From Motiliproteus sp. MSK22-1 (GTDB taxonomy: Bacteria > Pseudomonadota > Gammaproteobacteria > Pseudomonadales > Balneatricaceae), in NCBI RefSeq assembly GCF_001968815.1, contig NZ_MIEQ01000027.1:372001-436000 (forward strand): a stretch of DNA of 64,000 bases, written 5' to 3'. Positions 1 through 8,822 of the stretch are shown here, one piece after another (the first letter of the stretch is position 1; the number at the start of each line of letters is the position of its first letter). The translations under genes and the position numbers were made by a program. Below the pieces are notes generated by a model. It searched no databases, had not been told where the DNA came from, and saw nothing but the letters and a program-made list of their open reading frames with translations.

Positions 1-2
1 AA

Positions 3-989
3 TTGCCTTTTAATGATCTGCTTTTCCAGGCTCAGGTCGTTCATCGTCAGAACTTTGATCCAAATGCGGTCCAGGTCAGTACACTATTATCAATAAAGAC
101 CGGCGCCTGTCCGGAAGACTGTAAATATTGTCCGCAAAGTGCAAAAAACTGCAGTGACTTGGATGCCGAGCGTTTGATGAAGGTCCAGCAGGTGCTGCGC
201 GAGGCCCAGGCTGCCAAAGACAAAGGGGCAACGCGATTCTGTATGGGAGCAGCCTGGAGCAGCCCTCGTCCGAAAGACATGCCTTTTGTTATTGATATGA
301 TCAAAGGTGTCAAGGATCTGGGGCTGGAAGCCTGTATGACTTTGGGGATGTTGGATGAAAATCAGGCGGGGTCTCTTGCCGAGGCCGGTCTTGATTATTA
401 CAACCATAACCTGGATACCTCTGCTGAGTATTATGGAGAAATTATTACTACCAGAACTTATCAGGACCGTCTGGATACTCTGCAGAATGTTCGTGATGCG
501 GGTATGAAAGTATGCTGTGGCGGTATTCTTGGTATGGGTGAAGAGCTTAAAGACCGAATCGGTTTGCTACTGACTTTGGCAAATATGCCTGATCATCCCG
601 AAAGTGTGCCAATTAACATGCTGGTGAAGGTTAAGGGAACTCCGCTGGAGTCTGTTGAGGATCTGGAACCTTTTGATTTTATTCGAACCATCGCGGTTGC
701 CCGTATTCTTATGCCGAAGTCTCACGTTCGTTTATCGGCTGGACGACAGCGGATGAATGAGCAGGTCCAGGCCCTGTGTTTTATGGCGGGTGCCAATTCT
801 ATATTTTATGGTGAAAAGCTCTTAACGACAGATAACCCCGAGGCTGACAGCGATCGTGCACTGTTCAGGAAACTGGGAATTCACCCTGAAGAGCGGCCAG
901 GTGCATCAGATGAAGCCCATGAACAGGCCCTGTTGTCCCAGATTGATGATCAGAAGAATGCATCGCTGTTCTACGATGCGTCGCATTAG
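3..989 (+). CDS. bioB: Biotin synthase BioB (5' truncated)
   Basis: Radical-SAM enzyme that inserts sulfur into dethiobiotin, the last step of biotin synthesis. The radical-SAM cluster motif CPEDCKYC is near the start of the visible part. The family blocks [28 protein letters not shown] and GANSIFYG follow in the expected order. By alignment from memory to E. coli BioB, whose first cluster cysteine is residue 53, about 17 N-terminal residues lie left of the window. The first in-frame TTG at position 3 is therefore not the true start. The gene ends 18 bases before the bioF ATG and heads a bioBFHCD cluster. bioA is not in the window and must be elsewhere if the pathway is complete. Function is near certain. 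Confidence 0.97.
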   Translation: MPFNDLLFQAQVVHRQNFDPNAVQVSTLLSIKTGACPEDCKYCPQSAKNCSDLDAERLMKVQQVLREAQAAKDKGATRFCMGAAWSSPRPKDMPFVIDMIKGVKDLGLEACMTLGMLDENQAGSLAEAGLDYYNHNLDTSAEYYGEIITTRTYQDRLDTLQNVRDAGMKVCCGGILGMGEELKDRIGLLLTLANMPDHPESVPINMLVKVKGTPLESVEDLEPFDFIRTIAVARILMPKSHVRLSAGRQRMNEQVQALCFMAGANSIFYGEKLLTTDNPEADSDRALFRKLGIHPEERPGASDEAHEQALLSQIDDQKNASLFYDASH

Positions 990-1007
990 ATCCGCCTTGA
1001 GTTGATT

Positions 1008-2192
1008 ATGTCTGGATTTAACCAGCTTGATACCGTACTCCAGCAGCGTCAATCGGCACATCTTTACCGTCGTCGGCGGTTGCTGGAGTCTCCTCAGGGG
1101 CCTGAAGTTGTTGTTGATGGCCGGACTTATCTGGGGTTTTGTAGCAATGACTATTTGGGCCTTGCCAATCATCCTGAATTGATAGCAGCATTTAAAAATG
1201 CCGCAGATCAGTATGGTGTTGGTAGTGGTGCTTCACATCTGGTCAATGGTCATAGTCGCTTGCATCACCAGCTGGAAGAGGCTTTGGCGGAATTTACCGG
1301 TCGACCGAGAGCATTACTATTCTCCACCGGATACATGGCTAACCTCGGCGCTGTGAACGCACTGGTCGGCAAAAACGATGCGGTATTTGAAGATCGGCTC
1401 AATCATGCCTCATTGTTAGATGCCGGCTTGCTGAGTGGTGCTCGTTTCCAACGCTATCTCCATAACGATACTGAGAGTCTGCGTACCCGTTTGCAACGAA
1501 GTGATGCCGATAGAAAGCTGGTGATTACTGATGGCGTATTCAGTATGGACGGTGATTTGGCCCCGTTACCTTCACTTTGTGAGGAAGCGTATTCTGCAGA
1601 TGCCTGGGTGATGGTTGATGATGCCCACGGGTTTGGCTGTTTAGGGAAGACCGGAGGCGGATGTGTCGAGCATTTTGGATTGAGTCAACATCAGGTACCT
1701 GTACTAATGGGGACTCTGGGAAAAGCGTTTGGGACTTCCGGTGCATTTATAGCGGGCAGTGAAACTCTGATCGAAACGCTAATACAATTTGCCCGGCCCT
1801 ACATTTATACAACGGCAATTCCTCCCGCCGTAGCCGCAGCGACATTGGCCAGTCTGAAGCTGGTTCGAGAGGGGCAGGCACTCCGGGAAAAGCTGGCGGC
1901 ATTGATCCTACGATTCAGAACGGGTGCCAGGCAGTTGGGACTTGATTTGATGGACTCATCCACAGCTATCCAGCCGATAATGGTCGGAGAGAGTCGTCAG
2001 GCCATGGCGATAAGTGAAGAACTTGAACAGCAAGGAGTTTTTGTTACTGCTATTCGTCCTCCAACTGTGCCAGCAGATAGTGCTCGGCTGAGGGTTACCC
2101 TGAGTGCTGGTCATACTGAGCATCAAGTGGATCAATTACTCCAAGCTTTGGATAAATGCAAGGCATGGGGCTATAGAGAGACGCGCTCATGA
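1008..2192 (+). CDS. bioF: 8-amino-7-oxononanoate synthase BioF
   Basis: PLP enzyme that condenses pimeloyl-ACP with alanine to give 8-amino-7-oxononanoate, the first committed ring-building step of biotin synthesis. Family signatures are [39 protein letters not shown]-like and MVDDAHGFG. The PLP lysine lies in GTLGKAFG (Lys239 from this start), and the C-terminal AIRPPTVP block is present. A TTG six bases upstream could also start the frame, but the ATG at 1008 is preferred and gives 394 residues, close to the usual 385. The stop overlaps the bioH start as ATGA, so translation of the two is probably coupled. Confidence 0.96.
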   Translation: MSGFNQLDTVLQQRQSAHLYRRRRLLESPQGPEVVVDGRTYLGFCSNDYLGLANHPELIAAFKNAADQYGVGSGASHLVNGHSRLHHQLEEALAEFTGRPRALLFSTGYMANLGAVNALVGKNDAVFEDRLNHASLLDAGLLSGARFQRYLHNDTESLRTRLQRSDADRKLVITDGVFSMDGDLAPLPSLCEEAYSADAWVMVDDAHGFGCLGKTGGGCVEHFGLSQHQVPVLMGTLGKAFGTSGAFIAGSETLIETLIQFARPYIYTTAIPPAVAAATLASLKLVREGQALREKLAALILRFRTGARQLGLDLMDSSTAIQPIMVGESRQAMAISEELEQQGVFVTAIRPPTVPADSARLRVTLSAGHTEHQVDQLLQALDKCKAWGYRETRS

Positions 2193-2989
2193 GCCTTTAC
2201 CTGCAACAATCGGGCTGTACAGATAAGCCTGCTATCGTTTTGTTGCATGGTTGGGGGATGCATAGTGATGTATGGCTTTCCTGGCTCCCCATGCTCGAGA
2301 ATTATTATTCTGTGATTCGGCTGGACCTACCTGGATTGGGACGCAGTGCCGACCATTTTCCAGCCAGTTATTCTCTAAATTCAGTCTCAGCGATGGTCCA
2401 TGAGCGAATTCTGGCAGAAGTGGAGCACCCGGTAATTTGGTTAGGTTGGTCGCTGGGTGGGCTTGTTGCAGCTCAGATCGTGGCAGACAATCCGACCTGT
2501 GCTCGTGGGCTGGTAACCATCGCGACTACCCCATGTTTTGTGCAGCGACCTGATTTTAAAGAAGCAATGGATTCCCAGGTTTTTCAGCAGTTTCAACAAG
2601 GACTGGAGCGCAGCTGGTTAAAAACACTCAACCGATTTCTAATGTTGATGGTGCAGGGGGGTGCACAATCCCGCCAGACAATAAAAGTGTTGAAGCAACT
2701 ATTGGGGCTGTATCAGACAATAGAGCCTCGCTGTTTATCAGAAGCGTTAGCTCTTTTAAATCAGGACTACCGGGGACTCTATCGTCGAGTCAGTGTACCT
2801 CGGCTGCAGCTGTTTGCTGACTCCGATGGATTAGTTCCCAATGAAGTCGCCAGGCGACCAGAGGTTGCAGAGTATGCAAGTATCATTGCTAATAGCAGCC
2901 ATGTCCCTTTTTTGGCTCAGCCGCAATCCTGCATTGAAAAAATTGTCCAGTTTGAGAACAGCCTCAAGCTCCAGTCGGAGGCTATTTAA
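2189..2989 (+). CDS. bioH: Pimeloyl-ACP methyl ester esterase BioH
   Basis: Alpha/beta hydrolase that removes the methyl group from pimeloyl-ACP methyl ester, ending the fatty-acid-like part of pimelate synthesis. [12 protein letters not shown] forms the oxyanion-hole region. The nucleophile is Ser88 in GWSLGG, the acid Asp is 211 or 213 in FADSDGLVP, and the base is His238 in [19 protein letters not shown] is almost the same as in E. coli BioH. Its start overlaps the bioF stop by four bases, and its own stop overlaps the bioC start by one base (TAATG). This context supports BioH rather than a general esterase. The 266-residue length is normal. Confidence 0.94.
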   Translation: MSLYLQQSGCTDKPAIVLLHGWGMHSDVWLSWLPMLENYYSVIRLDLPGLGRSADHFPASYSLNSVSAMVHERILAEVEHPVIWLGWSLGGLVAAQIVADNPTCARGLVTIATTPCFVQRPDFKEAMDSQVFQQFQQGLERSWLKTLNRFLMLMVQGGAQSRQTIKVLKQLLGLYQTIEPRCLSEALALLNQDYRGLYRRVSVPRLQLFADSDGLVPNEVARRPEVAEYASIIANSSHVPFLAQPQSCIEKIVQFENSLKLQSEAI

Positions 2990-3882
2990 TGGCTGATCCT
3001 TGTAAGCCGTTTGCTCAAAGCGCAGAAAATTTGAATATCAGCGGTAAGAGTGGTTATTTATCAGTGACAGCCAGCGGCACAAAATCCAAAACTGTGGGGG
3101 CAGGCACACTCAAAAAAATTCAGATTGCTGATTCCTTTAGCCGGGCTGCACAGAGTTATGACTCAATGGCAGGTTTGCAACGCCAGGTGGGACATAATCT
3201 GTTACAGCGTTCTGGTTTACAGCTTAGTGGTCAGGTAGTCGATCTGGGCTGTGGGACGGGATTTTTTTCACCGCAATTGCTAGAGCAAGCTCGTGTTTCT
3301 AACGTTGTGGCAATTGATTTGGCAGAGGGAATGCTTAAGTTTGCTAAATCATCAAGGCTAAACAGTAACATCTCATGGCTTTGTGCAGATGCGGAGTTTC
3401 TGCCTCTAGCGGATAATAGTGTTGACAGCCTGTTTACCAGTCTTTCGATTCAGTGGTGCGAAAACCTGTCAGCGCTATTTGCTGAACTGGCGAGAGTGTT
3501 AAAACCGGGGGCCGTACTGGCGTTTGCTACTCTAGGCCCTGATACTCTTTATGAGCTTCGTGACTCCTGGGCTCAAGTTGATGATTTTGTCCATGTTAAC
3601 CAGTTTCAGGGAGCTGCTGCCCATACTCAGGGTTTGGGCTCTTATTTTGATCAGCTCAGTTTTACTGAAGAGCGCATTGAGCTTGAGTATACCGAGTTGA
3701 AACAGTTGACTGATGAGCTTAAGGGCATTGGTGCCCACAATCTAAATTCAGGACGAATTACCGGTTTGTCGGGACGGCAGAGAATTCAGACGTTTAAACG
3801 TGCCTACGAAGGATTTAGAAAATCGAATGGTATGTTACCTGCCACTTACCAAGTCTATTACGGCATTTATCGAACTCTTTGA
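2989..3882 (+). CDS. bioC: Malonyl-ACP O-methyltransferase BioC
   Basis: SAM-dependent methyltransferase that methylates malonyl-ACP so that it can prime pimelate synthesis. The SAM-binding motif is VVDLGCGTGFFS. Family blocks are SFSRAAQSYD, SIQWCENL, LARVLKPGAVLAFATLGPDTL and LKGIGAHN. The BioC fold begins near residue 44 (IQIADSF), so this start adds a roughly 40-residue Ser/Gly/Lys-rich leader absent from E. coli BioC. The leader could be real, because the ATG is coupled to the bioH stop. Alternatively an internal GTG near 3094 is used, though I see no good ribosome site there. Function is secure; the start is less so. Confidence 0.93.
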   Translation: MADPCKPFAQSAENLNISGKSGYLSVTASGTKSKTVGAGTLKKIQIADSFSRAAQSYDSMAGLQRQVGHNLLQRSGLQLSGQVVDLGCGTGFFSPQLLEQARVSNVVAIDLAEGMLKFAKSSRLNSNISWLCADAEFLPLADNSVDSLFTSLSIQWCENLSALFAELARVLKPGAVLAFATLGPDTLYELRDSWAQVDDFVHVNQFQGAAAHTQGLGSYFDQLSFTEERIELEYTELKQLTDELKGIGAHNLNSGRITGLSGRQRIQTFKRAYEGFRKSNGMLPATYQVYYGIYRTL

Positions 3883-4024
3883 TTTATCGGTTTAGGGAAC
3901 CTGCAATACCTCCATTATGTTCTCAGCGAGCCCCGGATAAATATAAAATGGTTATCTTTATCCCTTTAAGAAATTGCCGGTTAATCACTCAATAACAAGC
4001 GGATGCTATCGTGGGAGAAGGCTT

Positions 4025-4714
4025 TTGGCCAAGACTTTTTTTATCACTGGAACTGATACTGACGCAGGTAAAACCATAGTCACTGCTGCCATGCTGGAAG
4101 CTGCGAACAGCCAGGGAGCCAGAACCGGCGCTATGAAACCTGTGGCGGCAGGTGCAGAAGATCATGGGGCTGGATTGCAAAATGATGATGCACTATTGCT
4201 ACAGCAATGTAGCAATGCATCAATGTCATATGAGCAAATAAACCCAGTCTTGTTGAAAGAAGCTATTGCGCCACATATTGCCGCTGAGAGAGAGGGGCGA
4301 CGGCTTACCGCAGAGCGCCTGGTCGGGTTTTGTCGTGGTGCAATGATGCAACCACTGGATTTGATGTTAGTGGAAGGTGCTGGCGGTTGGCGTGTGCCGC
4401 TCAATCAGCACGAAAATTTGTCAGAATTACCGCGCAGACTACAGTTACCGACTATTTTGGTCGTTGGCATGCGATTAGGCTGTCTTAACCATGCCTTGCT
4501 GACAGCAGAGGCTATTGTTGCGGATCGTGTACCTTTGATCGGCTGGGTAGCAAATAGAGTCGATCCTTATATGGATTGTTATCAGGAGAATCTGGACACC
4601 CTGAAGAACAGACTTAGAGCCCCTTTATTGGCTGAACTTCCTTTTATTGAAGATGTCACAGCAAAGGAGGCATCAGCCTATATGCAGGAAGCGGTTCGGA
4701 CGTTGTTAGCATAG
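4025..4714 (+). CDS. bioD: Dethiobiotin synthetase BioD
   Basis: ATP-dependent carboxylase that closes the ureido ring of dethiobiotin from 7,8-diaminononanoate. The P-loop is GTDTDAGKT close to the N terminus. KPVAAGAED, LKEAIAPHIAAE, VEGAGGWRVPL and the late WVANRVDP block are typical. The frame is open from a TTG at 3974, but the family begins just before the P-loop. The TTG at 4025 with GGGAG seven bases upstream gives 229 residues, matching the usual 225. A 142-base gap with no clear terminator separates it from bioC, so it may be co-transcribed or have its own promoter. Confidence 0.94.
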   Translation: MAKTFFITGTDTDAGKTIVTAAMLEAANSQGARTGAMKPVAAGAEDHGAGLQNDDALLLQQCSNASMSYEQINPVLLKEAIAPHIAAEREGRRLTAERLVGFCRGAMMQPLDLMLVEGAGGWRVPLNQHENLSELPRRLQLPTILVVGMRLGCLNHALLTAEAIVADRVPLIGWVANRVDPYMDCYQENLDTLKNRLRAPLLAELPFIEDVTAKEASAYMQEAVRTLLA

Positions 4715-4822
4715 GGCGGTTGAACAAATAATGACCAGTATCAATGTATCCTTGATCAGATTGGTCTATACTGGGAACTTGTACGCCAAGACGTTGCTAC
4801 ATATTTCTTTGAGGTTAAAGTG

Positions 4823-5113
4823 ATGCAAATACCAGCTTTGTCCACTCCTATTCAGACTAGCTTAAGTGCTAATCCGCGGGGAGCTGATGGTAATCAGAGA
4901 GTTGCGACTGATGCCCTTGCCGAGGGACAATCAGATAACAGTGTTCAAGCGACAGGTAGTACTGGAAGTAGTCAGGCAACTCAGCCCGTAGAAGAAACGA
5001 CTCCTGAACTAGCAGTAGCCCAGGATCAGGCTGCTTTGACTACAACAGTGGTCACTGCGACTGACGAGGTTCTAGGTACCAGTCTGGGGCTAAATATCGA
5101 CACTACAGCCTAG
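4823..5113 (+). CDS. Hypothetical small Ser/Thr/Gln-rich protein
   Basis: I do not recognise this protein. It has about 96 residues and is low in complexity and charge: rich in Thr, Ser, Ala, Gln and Glu, with no Cys, no signal peptide and no membrane segment, so probably largely disordered. The ATG at 4823 is preferred over the adjacent GTG at 4820 because GAGG lies eight bases upstream. It sits just before a terminator and the SprA-related protease gene, whose N-terminal third is similar in composition. The two could be functionally linked, but that is inferred only from position. Confidence 0.55.
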   Translation: MQIPALSTPIQTSLSANPRGADGNQRVATDALAEGQSDNSVQATGSTGSSQATQPVEETTPELAVAQDQAALTTTVVTATDEVLGTSLGLNIDTTA

Positions 5114-5149
5114 ATAGTTAAAATATATTGGACTAGACAGGTCCTAGTG

Positions 5150-5196
5150 AATTGGATTGTTAGTCGTAAATTGGATTGTTAGTCGTAAATTGGATA
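5150..5196 (+). repeat. Short tandem repeat, 19-bp unit
   Basis: Two perfect copies of AATTGGATTGTTAGTCGTA (5150-5168 and 5169-5187) are followed by a partial third copy. They lie in the gap between the small unknown gene and the terminator at 5213. No function is evident. Confidence 0.8.
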
Positions 5197-5212
5197 GTAA
5201 GTTGAATAGTTA

Positions 5213-5244
5213 AAACCTGGCTGATTGGTATGGCAGCCAGGTTT
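5213..5244 (+). terminator. Stem-loop, probable intrinsic terminator
   Basis: The perfect 11-bp arms AAACCTGGCTG (5213-5223) and CAGCCAGGTTT (5234-5244) enclose a 10-base loop. A short T run (GTGTTTTTG) follows about six bases later rather than immediately. It separates the small unknown gene from the downstream protease gene. Confidence 0.65.
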
Positions 5245-5301
5245 CGTGTGTTTTTGAAAATACAGGCTCCTGCTGAGAATTAAAAGCTTAGGGAGGTGGA
5301 C

Positions 5302-6201
5302 GTGCTTGATGCAAGTGGAGTTTCCCTCAGTACTATTTCGAGGGCTAATCTCCAGACAAATGAGCAAGCATTCAGGCGCCAGACAGGTTCGCCTGAGCGT
5401 CCGGCTGTCGCTGAAAACCAGCAGCAGGCCCTGGCAAGTCAACGTGTTCAATCCTTTTCAACGCAGGACAGTCTTCCTGCCAGAGCTAATGACCCGTTGC
5501 GAACGACGGGCAGCGAGTCTGTTGAAGATAATCCAGAAAGCATCAACCGCTCGGCAGAATCTGCGCTCTTCAAGAGCCAGGAAGAGGTCGCTCAAGCTCA
5601 GGAAAGAGAGCAGATAAAAGAGCTGGCCCGCATTGATCGTGATGTTAGAGCCCATGAGGCTGCCCATGCGTCGGTCGGTGGATCTTTATCGGGCTCCCCT
5701 TCCTTTGATTTTACCCGTGGCCCCGACGGTAATCTCTATGCGACTGCGGGCGAGGTGTCTATTGATACCCGGCCTGTCTCCGGTGATCCTGAAGCCACCA
5801 TTCAAAAAGCTCAGACGATTATTCAAGCTGCTTTAGCCCCTGCCAATCCGTCTTCGCAGGATATTCAGGTGGCAGCCCGAGCCCAGGGGTTATTAGTAGA
5901 AGCGCAGGCTGAATTACTGGCTTTGAGGGATGAGGCAGAGACTCAGTTATCTGCTACTGATGCAGAAGAGCAAGAGGAGGAAGAGAAGGAGACGGTTGAT
6001 CCCAATGAGCCAAGCGCATTTGAGCAAAATCGGGATTCTATCCAAGAGCGGCTTCAGCGTTCTCGTGAACAGCGTGAAGAGTTTGCCGGTCAGCTGCAGG
6101 AGCTTAACAGCAGGCTGAATGATTTCCAGCAACAGCTGGTGGACATTGGTGCTATTGAGGCGCTTGATCCTCAGGGAGCGTTTTTGGATCTTGTCGTGTA
6201 A
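5302..6201 (+). CDS. SprA-related putative metalloprotease
   Basis: Resembles the SprA-related (CJM1_0395-type) family of putative metalloproteases. The core RAHEAAHASVGG holds the zinc motif HEAAH (His118, Glu119, His122 from this start). It is followed by the family pattern GPDGNLYATAGEVSID and PEATIQKAQTI..ALAPANPS. Residues 1-105 are polar and disordered-looking, and residues 210-290 are Glu/Gln-rich with coiled-coil character. GGGAGG at 5291-5296 is well placed for the GTG at 5302; the GTG at 5296 lies inside that site. There is no signal peptide. Substrate is unknown and no protease activity should be assumed. It converges on the sigma-54 regulator gene, ending 98 bases from it. Confidence 0.8.
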   Translation: MLDASGVSLSTISRANLQTNEQAFRRQTGSPERPAVAENQQQALASQRVQSFSTQDSLPARANDPLRTTGSESVEDNPESINRSAESALFKSQEEVAQAQEREQIKELARIDRDVRAHEAAHASVGGSLSGSPSFDFTRGPDGNLYATAGEVSIDTRPVSGDPEATIQKAQTIIQAALAPANPSSQDIQVAARAQGLLVEAQAELLALRDEAETQLSATDAEEQEEEEKETVDPNEPSAFEQNRDSIQERLQRSREQREEFAGQLQELNSRLNDFQQQLVDIGAIEALDPQGAFLDLVV

Positions 6202-6299
6202 AGTTCAGTGTGAACCCCGTTATTTCTTTTCATCCCTTTATTTTCTTCGGTTTATTCTTTCCCTTAACCAGGCCTATTTGTTTGCTCTACGTTTCGCAA

Positions 6300-8318
6300 C
6301 TACTTTATCCCCAGTTCGCGTAAACGTTTGTAAAGAGTGTTACGGCTGATTCCCAGTGCCTTTGCTGTACGGGATATATTCCCTTCGTTCTGATGGTATA
6401 CGGTTAACGTATCATCCTGTGCTGCTGTCGCATTAACCGGCGGCGAAGCAGAAGAGCCGGGAGCTGATTCTGATATTGTCTGAGAAGATTCTGTCTTCCC
6501 TGTCGGTTCTGTGTCAACCGATCCTGTTGTTGGTATTGTGGGTGCAGAATTCGCTGCTGAGTTTGCACCGCTTTTCTTTATATCAGCGAAAAAATCATCC
6601 GGCAGGTGCCAGGCCTGAATAGGGTCGTCATCAGCCATGGCCAAGGCTATTTGTAAAACACTTACAAGCTGACGGATATTTCCGGGCCATGGGTGTTGTT
6701 GGAATAAGTTCAGAATTTCTGTTGGCAGTTCTTCTGGTTGCCCTTTGCTTAGGTAGCGTCTGTGAATCTCTTTGAACAACTCTCTTCGGTCGGTACGGTC
6801 CCTTAGTGGGGGGATTTCCATGTTGAGTCCGCTTACCCGGTAATAGAGATCCTGTCTGAACAGTCCCCGTTCAACATCGTCCCTTAATGAACGGTTAGTT
6901 GCAGAGATAAGTTTTACATCGACCGGATAGGATTCAGTCGACCCCAAAGGAGTTACCTTTCGCTCCTGAAGAACACGTAACAGACGAGCCTGAACTTTAA
7001 GTGGCATTTCACCGATCTCATCAAGAAAGAGCGTGCCTTTATGTGCTTTACGGATCAGTCCTGTAGAACCTTTGCTGCTTGCACCTGTAAAAGCCCCTTT
7101 CTCGTAACCGAATAACTCGGATTCAACAAGTTCTGACGGGATAGCAGCGCAGTTTACCGCCACCAGGGGGTAACGCTTACGAGAGCTATGTTCGTGGAGC
7201 GCGCTAACAAACACTTCTTTACCAACACCGGTCTCGCCGTGAATCAGGATGGGGATTTCTTTCTCAATGATCCGCTCAGCCTGTTTGATACAGCGATCAA
7301 CACGCTCGTCGCCAAAGCTAAAGCGGTCCAAGGTGATAATATCGTCGTCTTTTTTTCGTTTACCGGAAGGTCTGTCTCGAAAATCCACTGCTCGTATGAC
7401 CTGTTCTGTCGGCCGTTTAATCACTCCATGCATTTGATAGCGACCGAGAGCCAGCATGGATACCGGCATTGATTCCGGGTGGTTTTTCATCTCTCTGAGG
7501 GGATAGTCGAAAATATCACTGATGTTCACCAGTGCTAAATCATACCCCAGCAATAATTCAGCCCGGCGGTTTGATGAGATGATAGTCCCGTCTTCATTGA
7601 AAACAATCAGGCCTGCCCACTGACTATCTATGTTGTCCAGGTTGGTATTGAACGTCAGCAGAAAATTTTCACTGGAAAATATCTTTGTGATTAATCGGTT
7701 TTCCACCGATTGGGACATTAGTTTGACCATTCCAAGGGTATGGGCCTGGGGGAGGTAGGTGTCGCTGGATACATCAAGTACCCCCAGCAAATCATGATCA
7801 ACGTTAAAAATGGGCGCCGCTGAACCGACCATAAAGCGGTTGGCTTTAAGGAAGTGTTCATCTTTTTGGACTTGAACAGCATGTCCTTGCGCCATGGCTG
7901 TACCTATGGCGTTGGTTCCATTCACCTGTTCAACCCAATTTGATCCGGGGTCCAGATAGGCTTTTTGCTGTTTGTTCAGGAAGCGTCGGTCACCCCAACT
8001 GTTCAATACCTGCCCACGGCTGTCTGTAAGCAAAATCATACATTGAGTGTTGGAAAGAATGTTCTCGTAGTAAGGCAGCACTTCGTTACCGGTTGTTTCG
8101 ACCAAAAAGTGATGCTCTTCTTTTAGATTATTAACCTCCCCCTGGTTTAATCTTTCAATGACCGGTTCACTGGAAGGGTTGAGACCATATTCACGACATC
8201 GATCCCAGGAAGCCTCGATAACAGCATGGTGATCTTCCGAGGGAGTTTCCGTCACTTTTCGTTCCTCATTATTTCGCCCGTGCTCTTCCCTGTGGTCGGG
8301 AGTGTATTTGTTTTTCAT
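6300..8318 (-). CDS. Sigma-54 activator, AcoR-like (GAF-AAA+-Fis)
   Basis: Enhancer-binding activator of RNA polymerase-sigma54. Its order of parts is typical of AcoR-like regulators. An N-terminal sensory region (about residues 40-210) has a GAF-like core around GTNAIGTAMAQG. A PAS-like segment (about 225-300, GLIVFNEDGTIISSNRRAELLLGY region) follows. The AAA+ domain has Walker A GETGVGKE near 359 and the sigma-54 contact loop GAFTGA near 408, then LFLDEIGEMP. A Ser/Thr/Pro linker leads to a Fis-type helix-turn-helix at the C terminus (ISRTAKALGISRNTLYKRL). The ATG at 8318 is chosen; a GTG at 8327 is possible, and neither has a strong ribosome site. It is divergent from the ABC operon at 8823, whose promoter looks sigma-54 dependent, so it is the likely activator. 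The ligand is unknown, but AcoR relatives sense small alcohols or ketones. Confidence 0.92.
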   Translation of the reverse strand: MKNKYTPDHREEHGRNNEERKVTETPSEDHHAVIEASWDRCREYGLNPSSEPVIERLNQGEVNNLKEEHHFLVETTGNEVLPYYENILSNTQCMILLTDSRGQVLNSWGDRRFLNKQQKAYLDPGSNWVEQVNGTNAIGTAMAQGHAVQVQKDEHFLKANRFMVGSAAPIFNVDHDLLGVLDVSSDTYLPQAHTLGMVKLMSQSVENRLITKIFSSENFLLTFNTNLDNIDSQWAGLIVFNEDGTIISSNRRAELLLGYDLALVNISDIFDYPLREMKNHPESMPVSMLALGRYQMHGVIKRPTEQVIRAVDFRDRPSGKRKKDDDIITLDRFSFGDERVDRCIKQAERIIEKEIPILIHGETGVGKEVFVSALHEHSSRKRYPLVAVNCAAIPSELVESELFGYEKGAFTGASSKGSTGLIRKAHKGTLFLDEIGEMPLKVQARLLRVLQERKVTPLGSTESYPVDVKLISATNRSLRDDVERGLFRQDLYYRVSGLNMEIPPLRDRTDRRELFKEIHRRYLSKGQPEELPTEILNLFQQHPWPGNIRQLVSVLQIALAMADDDPIQAWHLPDDFFADIKKSGANSAANSAPTIPTTGSVDTEPTGKTESSQTISESAPGSSASPPVNATAAQDDTLTVYHQNEGNISRTAKALGISRNTLYKRLRELGIK

Positions 8319-8432
8319 TCTGTACACCGAGCGTTTTTATTTGTTGAGGGGCTGTCTCTGACACCTTGTTGAATTCTAGCCTGTAAAAGCTATCGCTGTT
8401 CTAGCGGCTCTGCTCTTGGTGTTAGCCGGCAG

Positions 8433-8595
8433 TGTTCAGCGTGTTCAGGATTGGAGTTCCCATCCGATAAGGGTGTTTATAGCCTTATTATCATCCTGTT
8501 CAGCTGATTGTTCAACGCAGTGCTCAATCCCTATGTGTTCATATTAGATGTTCAATGCTGTTCATCGTCAACAGTTTTTTGAACAAAAATGTTCG
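8433..8595. promoter_or_regulatory. TGTTCA array, candidate enhancer sites
   Basis: Seven same-direction TGTTCA hexamers start at 8433, 8442, 8497, 8509, 8536, 8549 and 8559. A divergent pair follows, TGAACA (8580) and TGTTCG (8590). Two more TGAACA copies lie after the promoter at 8742 and 8752. They lie about 100-260 bases upstream of the -24/-12 promoter, where enhancer-binding proteins usually bind. That they bind the adjacent activator is inferred. Confidence 0.6.
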
Positions 8596-8690
8596 AAAAG
8601 GAAAGTAAAAATTTTCGTTAAGGAAATAAAAATGCTCGATTAGCATTTGAAAACAGCGGTTTAGAAAATAATTCGATGATTTTTGTCCTG

Positions 8691-8707
8691 TTGGCACGAC
8701 TTTGGCT
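8691..8707 (+). promoter_or_regulatory. Sigma-54 (-24/-12) promoter of ABC operon
   Basis: TTGGCACG-ACTT-TGGCT matches the YTGGCACG-N4-TTGCW consensus at all but one of the main positions. The spacing between the GG (-24) and GC (-12) doublets is correct. Transcription should begin near 8718, about 105 bases before the first ABC gene. The adjacent divergent sigma-54 activator supports the call. Confidence 0.82.
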
Positions 8708-8822
8708 TTATCTAATTGCGAGTCTGAATTAGTGATTTAGTTGAACACCACTGAACACTGCTGATTAGGTTTTGATTTGCCCCTTTGATTTGCATTACAA
8801 AAAAAACAAAAGGACGACGTTT

